Positions 50,401-56,400 of a stretch of DNA of 64,000 nucleotides are shown piece by piece. Each line of letters opens with the position of its first letter. The stretch's first letter is position 1. Source of the DNA: Oegoconia quadripuncta (lineage: Eukaryota > Arthropoda > Insecta > Lepidoptera > Autostichidae). Where the stretch lies: the NCBI GenBank assembly GCA_949316235.1, contig OX438743.1, forward strand, positions 29,667,242-29,731,241, written 5' to 3'. A model generated the notes under the pieces. It worked only from the letters and a program-made list of their open reading frames with translations. It was not told where the DNA came from and searched no databases. A program made the position numbers and the translations under genes.

Positions 50401-53400
50401 TGATGAGTCTATGAAATTAAGCACATTTCGCACTGCGATACAGCCAAAAAGGCTTACGGCATCGCTAGCCGCTTTACGTGTAAAATTATACGATTATCCC
50501 CTTTAAATCGCTTACTTGGTTGACGAACTAATTTGGAACTGACACTTTCAAATAATATTCGTGAACAGAAGAGACTTTTTGAATCGATTATTATCGATGG
50601 ACTCCAACCGGTACAGTTTTACCAAATTGGTTCGTCAACCAAGTTTTGCGTGTGAGACAAAGGGACAGTTACTTACCGATGTGTTGTCCACACATGCACA
50701 CGCGTAGTCGTAAGGAGAACATCCACTAAAGCGGCTGAGAAGGCCCAAGAGCGACCGCATTCCCAGCCAGGTAACAAGAGCGCTTGCTATATAATCTACC
50801 ATTGTAAAGAGATACCCGGCTGTACGCATGAGCTTACATGGTAGTTGTAAATTGGGTGTCTTCTTAATGTTGACGGGTCACACCGCGCTCCAAATGTAAC
50901 GCAACTACTTGGGGGTAGAATTTGTAATTAATTTTGTAGTTGATAGCTTTTATTGTGCATACACGGGGTTCTACGTTTAGGTTTTATTTTGTAGGTTATT
51001 TGTTAGTAGTTGGGGCTAAATGGCACAATTTTCTTTACTATTGCACGATTTCAGTGTTCTAATTCACTATTTTATTCATTTAGGTGATGGCTCATTGTCG
51101 AATTATCATCAACACAATTGATTTAGTTCATTTAAATAATTCATATATTTATCATTCCAGTGGCCATAATATGGGACTTCGTATTACATACGTAGTTTTT
51201 ACGAGGAATTTAACGAAACTCATAGTCTGGCTCATTTATTTATATTACATAGCACATGACAAAATACATTTTCTTCACCATTTCATACTTGTCATCGCAT
51301 ATAATTCAAGTATCTCTACCAATATTTACTATAATATATTTGTGTATAATGACGGTGTTCGTCTCAAAGCTAATCACGGTGATGGTTTGATACTCTGTCC
51401 TCTTCATGTCTACTTGTTTGTATCGTCTCTTTCTGTCTCATCAGTATTATATTATTCGCTAGTTCAAGTTGTTTCTCTTGCGAAGTGTGCCGTCCTTCCG
51501 TTTTCTTTTCTGAAGCTGACCACTAAGGTAGGTATAACCACTTACTAGCTTTACTTGTCTGTAGCTGTACTGCTTTGTTTTATAGCTTATATAGAACATT
51601 TATTTATATAGCATTACGTGTTAGAATATGTAATACTTTATTTTTCTGGCCTGCTAGTCTTATTACTAGTATTTATATAATTATACCTACCTGGTGCTGG
51701 TGCTTATATGGGGAGCTATTAAATTCTAATAAATGATTCTATGTAGGAATGCGAAAAGTTTTGGTACTAAAAAAGGATATTTTATACTTTTTAATAATAT
51801 TAGGTACAATCATCTTAACAATTTGACGGACCACATTCGGATGATAATATAACAACGTTCCATTCAAACCTGGGTAATTTAGGAATGTGTACAGTATACT
51901 ATAATTTGGACTTGAACCCTGATCACTGACCAAACTTAGGCAGTACATATTAAGGAATAGACACTAGCCTATTGCATTAAGTGATTCAGTAGCATGTATT
52001 TTGTTTTTAATCAACTATGTATGTGTATTACCTAATCGAAATCAATCTAAGATTCACAAAAATCTAAAGAAGAAAGGGCAAAATAGACATCCATAGTTCA
52101 GCATGAGCATAACCTAGCATGTATGCACGTAGTGTAGTGTGTAGCGGTAATAGCACGTAGATGTACGCATGCAGAAAGTTCTCCTGCGCCTGCGCCGGCC
52201 CCGGCTCCCCGGGCCGCCACCCCGCCTGCAAAGGATCCCCCCCGTCCATCCACGGCGAAACCAATCCCCGCCAAACCTGCACGACTCAGCAGTGAGTATT
52301 GCACTTGCGCTATATTCGTTTTAGTACCACTGTCTATGCTCTATTTTTATTGGACTCGGAAAATCGGTTCAGGCAGTGCAATGGATATTTGCTTTGCCAC
52401 AACTATTAAAGTTCTTTTAAGATTCACAGACATGTAGTTCATCAGGGTAATTTGTGGTCATTCTTCAGAATAGATCCTCTAATTTCTAATCCATATGATG
52501 CAAGTACGTGCTCACTTAAAAGTGGCAACGATGTTGATTTTGACGACTAATTTCTTAAAGTAATTTTAATGTAATCTCTTTATACTGGAATAATAAACAC
52601 CAGACACTAAAATTAGTTTTAGTTTAGAGAAGTGTCATCAGAATTTAACATTAAACATGTAATTACATGATAAACATGATATTGATTTATTTGTAACATT
52701 TTTCTATACTTTTTGTCATAAAATTGAATTATTTTATTTTTATTAATGGCCACCGATTTTCTGACTTGTTACGTATTTTCTTAGATTTAATTTAGGTGCT
52801 TATTTAACTTAAAATGTGTAGATAATAATAAAATTTAACGTTAATAACTAGAGTAATCCTAGCTTGTTGCGCTGCTAAAACGAATAAAGCGTAGTAGTAA
52901 CGTAGTGGTAATCTTGGCGAAGTTATTATTCAATTGGTATTCTTGGTACTAATTCATCATCATTATTATACGTGTAATATACGAATACATAACTTATACG
53001 TACTAGCAAGTATACTAAATGTGCCATTTGAATAATGATTTTCTTTGTTTAATTCTAATTATAGTAATAACTAGAATAGATAGATTAGAATGACGACTTA
53101 ACATTTACTGACATGTTGTAAGAGGTTGACGTGCATGTACTCTCTAATATCTGTGTTTTTGTGTGTTGTTTACCTTATGTTCAATGTTTCATTTGTCAAA
53201 GTTTATTTTTTTTTGGTTATGTATTAAATTCCGAATGAAAATGCTTTTGTTATTTGCTGCGTTGCAGTTATTATGTTGCTTTGAATTATTTCTATTTTGT
53301 TTTTTTTCTTCCCCACCTCAATCCTTAAATACCCAACATAAACTATATCCTTGCACTTTTTTTTGTATATATTTTTCATTTCATTTCACCTTTATTTTTG

Positions 53401-56400
53401 TCACATCACATATAATTATTCACCTCTATTTTCATATGCCATTTATTTCATTTTACAAAACACCTCTCGCGCACGAATCCTTACCCAACTCCGATCCCCT
53501 ACTACCCTTTCCAATTTCACGCGAATAGCGCCTGGCTCGAGCTCGACCCCCGCCACACCATCGAGTTCCGGTAAGGTGAAGTCGCGATCGCGAAGCAAGT
53601 CGCCGTTCAGAAGCTTCCGCTGGCGCGCCGCGAAGAAACTCATCGCCGGTACACATCATAGCGACGACGAAGGTACTCGTAGTAGGGGGACGCGGTGGAT
53701 GGCACGTGGGAATTAAATGAAATGTAAATCTTTTCGAATCAATTAAAACGATTTTCAGTGTAAAATTGGAACGTATAATTAGTTATTTCGATAAGTTATG
53801 GGTGGACCACTGAAATGGAATCACAGCACTAGACTCTAAACACAAGTCGGTGGTGAAGAGGTGCTGCCCCTTAAATTAAAAAATCCTAATGTTGAAATCA
53901 GTTAATCGGCCATCCACTGCTTTCCTGCTACTCAACAATGCCCATAGCTGGATTCCCGCTAACTTCAATTAAAGTGAGTATCTACTTTAAATGAAGTTGA
54001 TGATACCATAAAATGGCGGTAGCGGGAACTTGGCATAATTCGCGGCGAATGCTTTTAGTGTGCTAATGTGTTGTGTGCGCATGATTTTACGATTTCTTTT
54101 TACATTGAACGTGTTCCCGTTTGCAATAAAGTACTTTCAATATGCGTGGCTTTTATTCAGAACATATGTGGAATTGAGACTTGACGTATCAAACCTATCA
54201 CTATTGAGACAGACAATACAAGAGATATAACAGTTAGGACTGTAGTTTTAGTTCAGAATGTTTTTTGTTACAGATTGGTACATAACGATGTTGCTCAAAA
54301 CCTTGATTACTTAGTAGTGATGCAAATTTTACAGTTGTTTAAAAATAGTGAAAATTGTTTGAGAAATTAAAGTAAACATGAACAGAAAATATCGTTATGT
54401 ACTTCACTACCTTCTAGGTTCTTTTATGTATGAGTCATAGAATATTTCTAACTTTTTTCATAACTTAAGAAATATGCAATGACTTCATTGTCAATTGTCC
54501 AACATTTGAGCCAACGTTATTTGAATGTTACGTTTAGACGTGTGTGCCAATAACGTTGTCATGTGCAGAGGGCGCCAGTCCTGGTGGCGACGACGAAGGC
54601 ATAGAGGGGACTCTCGTCAGGAAACACGAGTGGGAATCGGCTGCCAAGCGGGCTTCTAACAGGTTGGTTCATACTTAATTAAAAACATGATGCTGTTCAT
54701 TAAGTTACAATGCAGTACGTTCTGCTGCATGGGTAGCATGATCATATACGATATGTTATATCGCGCGCATTTGTTAAAATGCTGCTGTGCGATTGTTATG
54801 TCGCTCATTTTGACAGATGACCGCGGTAAAATATGTGATAATATCGCAAGTTGTCATGCTACCACTGCTGGTCTTATTTTTTGATACAATTTAGAAGCTC
54901 TATTACTTCATTGTAAGTATTTCTCGAGAAGCACTTAGGCACAGTCGCATTCGCTATTCGATTAGCGAAGTTAAGCAATGTCTGACGCAGTCAGTACTTG
55001 GATGGTTGACCACTAGTGGCATTTAAGTGCTTCCGTGCCTCGGAGAGCACGTTAATAAGTCTGTTCCGCAACCGGAACTGTTCAACTGATAAGTCTGTGT
55101 CCTACAGGGGCGGCTGTGTAATGCTGTCGATGAAGTATTTTCCTATGTCCGCCTTATAGGTTCGCAGTCCAAACTTTAACACTTTTAAAGATATTTTTTT
55201 CTTAATTGTTCATTTACCTTTGACTACATTGATCCTTAACACCAATTTGATACTGACTCATAGTGCTGTATCTGATTATTCTTTGAAATAGATTCTTAAC
55301 ATGTATATATGTTGCAGATCATGGGACAAGGTGTTTGCGGTCGCCAAAGACGGCCGTATGTCGTTCTACAAGGACCAGAAGACGTATAAGGCATCTCCGG
55401 AAGTCTGCTGGCGCGGCGAGGCGCCTCTGGACCTCAATGGAGCCGTCGTCGAGGTCGCATCTAATTACAAGAAGAAGAGCCACGTGTTCCGGCTCAGGTA
55501 TTATAAAATAAAACATAATAACGTCACATAAACAACAACCAATTATCCGATCTCAAAATAATACACCTGGAGTAATAAAAAATCGGAAAAGCTAAAACGA
55601 GGTAGTCTAATTTCGCGACATTATTATTTTTTAACTTAATAACGGCTATATACATTGACTAGCGTGACGAAGCTTTTTAGTGTTACGTTTTGTGTGTCGA
55701 CAAAATAAAGGAAAAGTAATTTTAAAACAAGGGCAATTCTGTTCAAAAATAAATTCGCTCCTTGAAGAAAACTACCGCTTAACTGCAATGCTCTAGCTTG
55801 CCCACAGCATGTATTATGGTCAAAAAAAACATAAAATTTCTAGTATCTTAAATATTAAACAGTTTCACAGCAACAACCTTATACATCCCCACTGTTGGGG
55901 CACAGCCTCCTCTCACTGGGAGGTGGTTTGGGCCATAATCCACCACGCAATCTCAATGCGGATTGGTTGATTTGTGTCAGACTGGTGGCCATCTGACTGT
56001 CATTTCTAAGCCGTCTCTGTAGACCACCGACTTGGTTTAATAAATAAATAAATATTTCTGACACTTACACCAATCATCTAGTCACAAAACTAAGCAAAGC
56101 TTGTGCTATGGAAACTAGTTAATGGATAAACATACATAAATATTTACATAAACACCCATGACTCGCGAATTTATGTTTGTATTCATCACACAAATACTTA
56201 CCCCTCGCGGGATTCGAACCCGCAATCGTTGGTTTCGTTGACAGGGTCCACTACCCGTGATTGAACACGTCAACGTTTTAACGACTGCCTTCAATTTCAA
56301 CAGTTTATCCACAGGTATCTCAAAGTGTCACCGCAGTAAAAAAAGTTCCTATTAGAAAACTTTAGCTAAGACTTGACTAATACGTAAGTCATTCAAAGTA

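Noticed and set aside
51084..51548. A 154-residue open frame in the intron between exons 31 and 32
   Set aside because: Hydrophobic and low-complexity as expected from AT-rich DNA, with no domain, no codon bias like its neighbours and no splice logic.
53163..53528. A 121-residue Phe/Leu-rich open frame before exon 33
   Set aside because: It is the translated pyrimidine tract upstream of the exon 33 acceptor.
54930..55065. A functional 5S rRNA gene
   Set aside because: Only the inner 5S-like part is present; both termini and the T-run terminator are missing.
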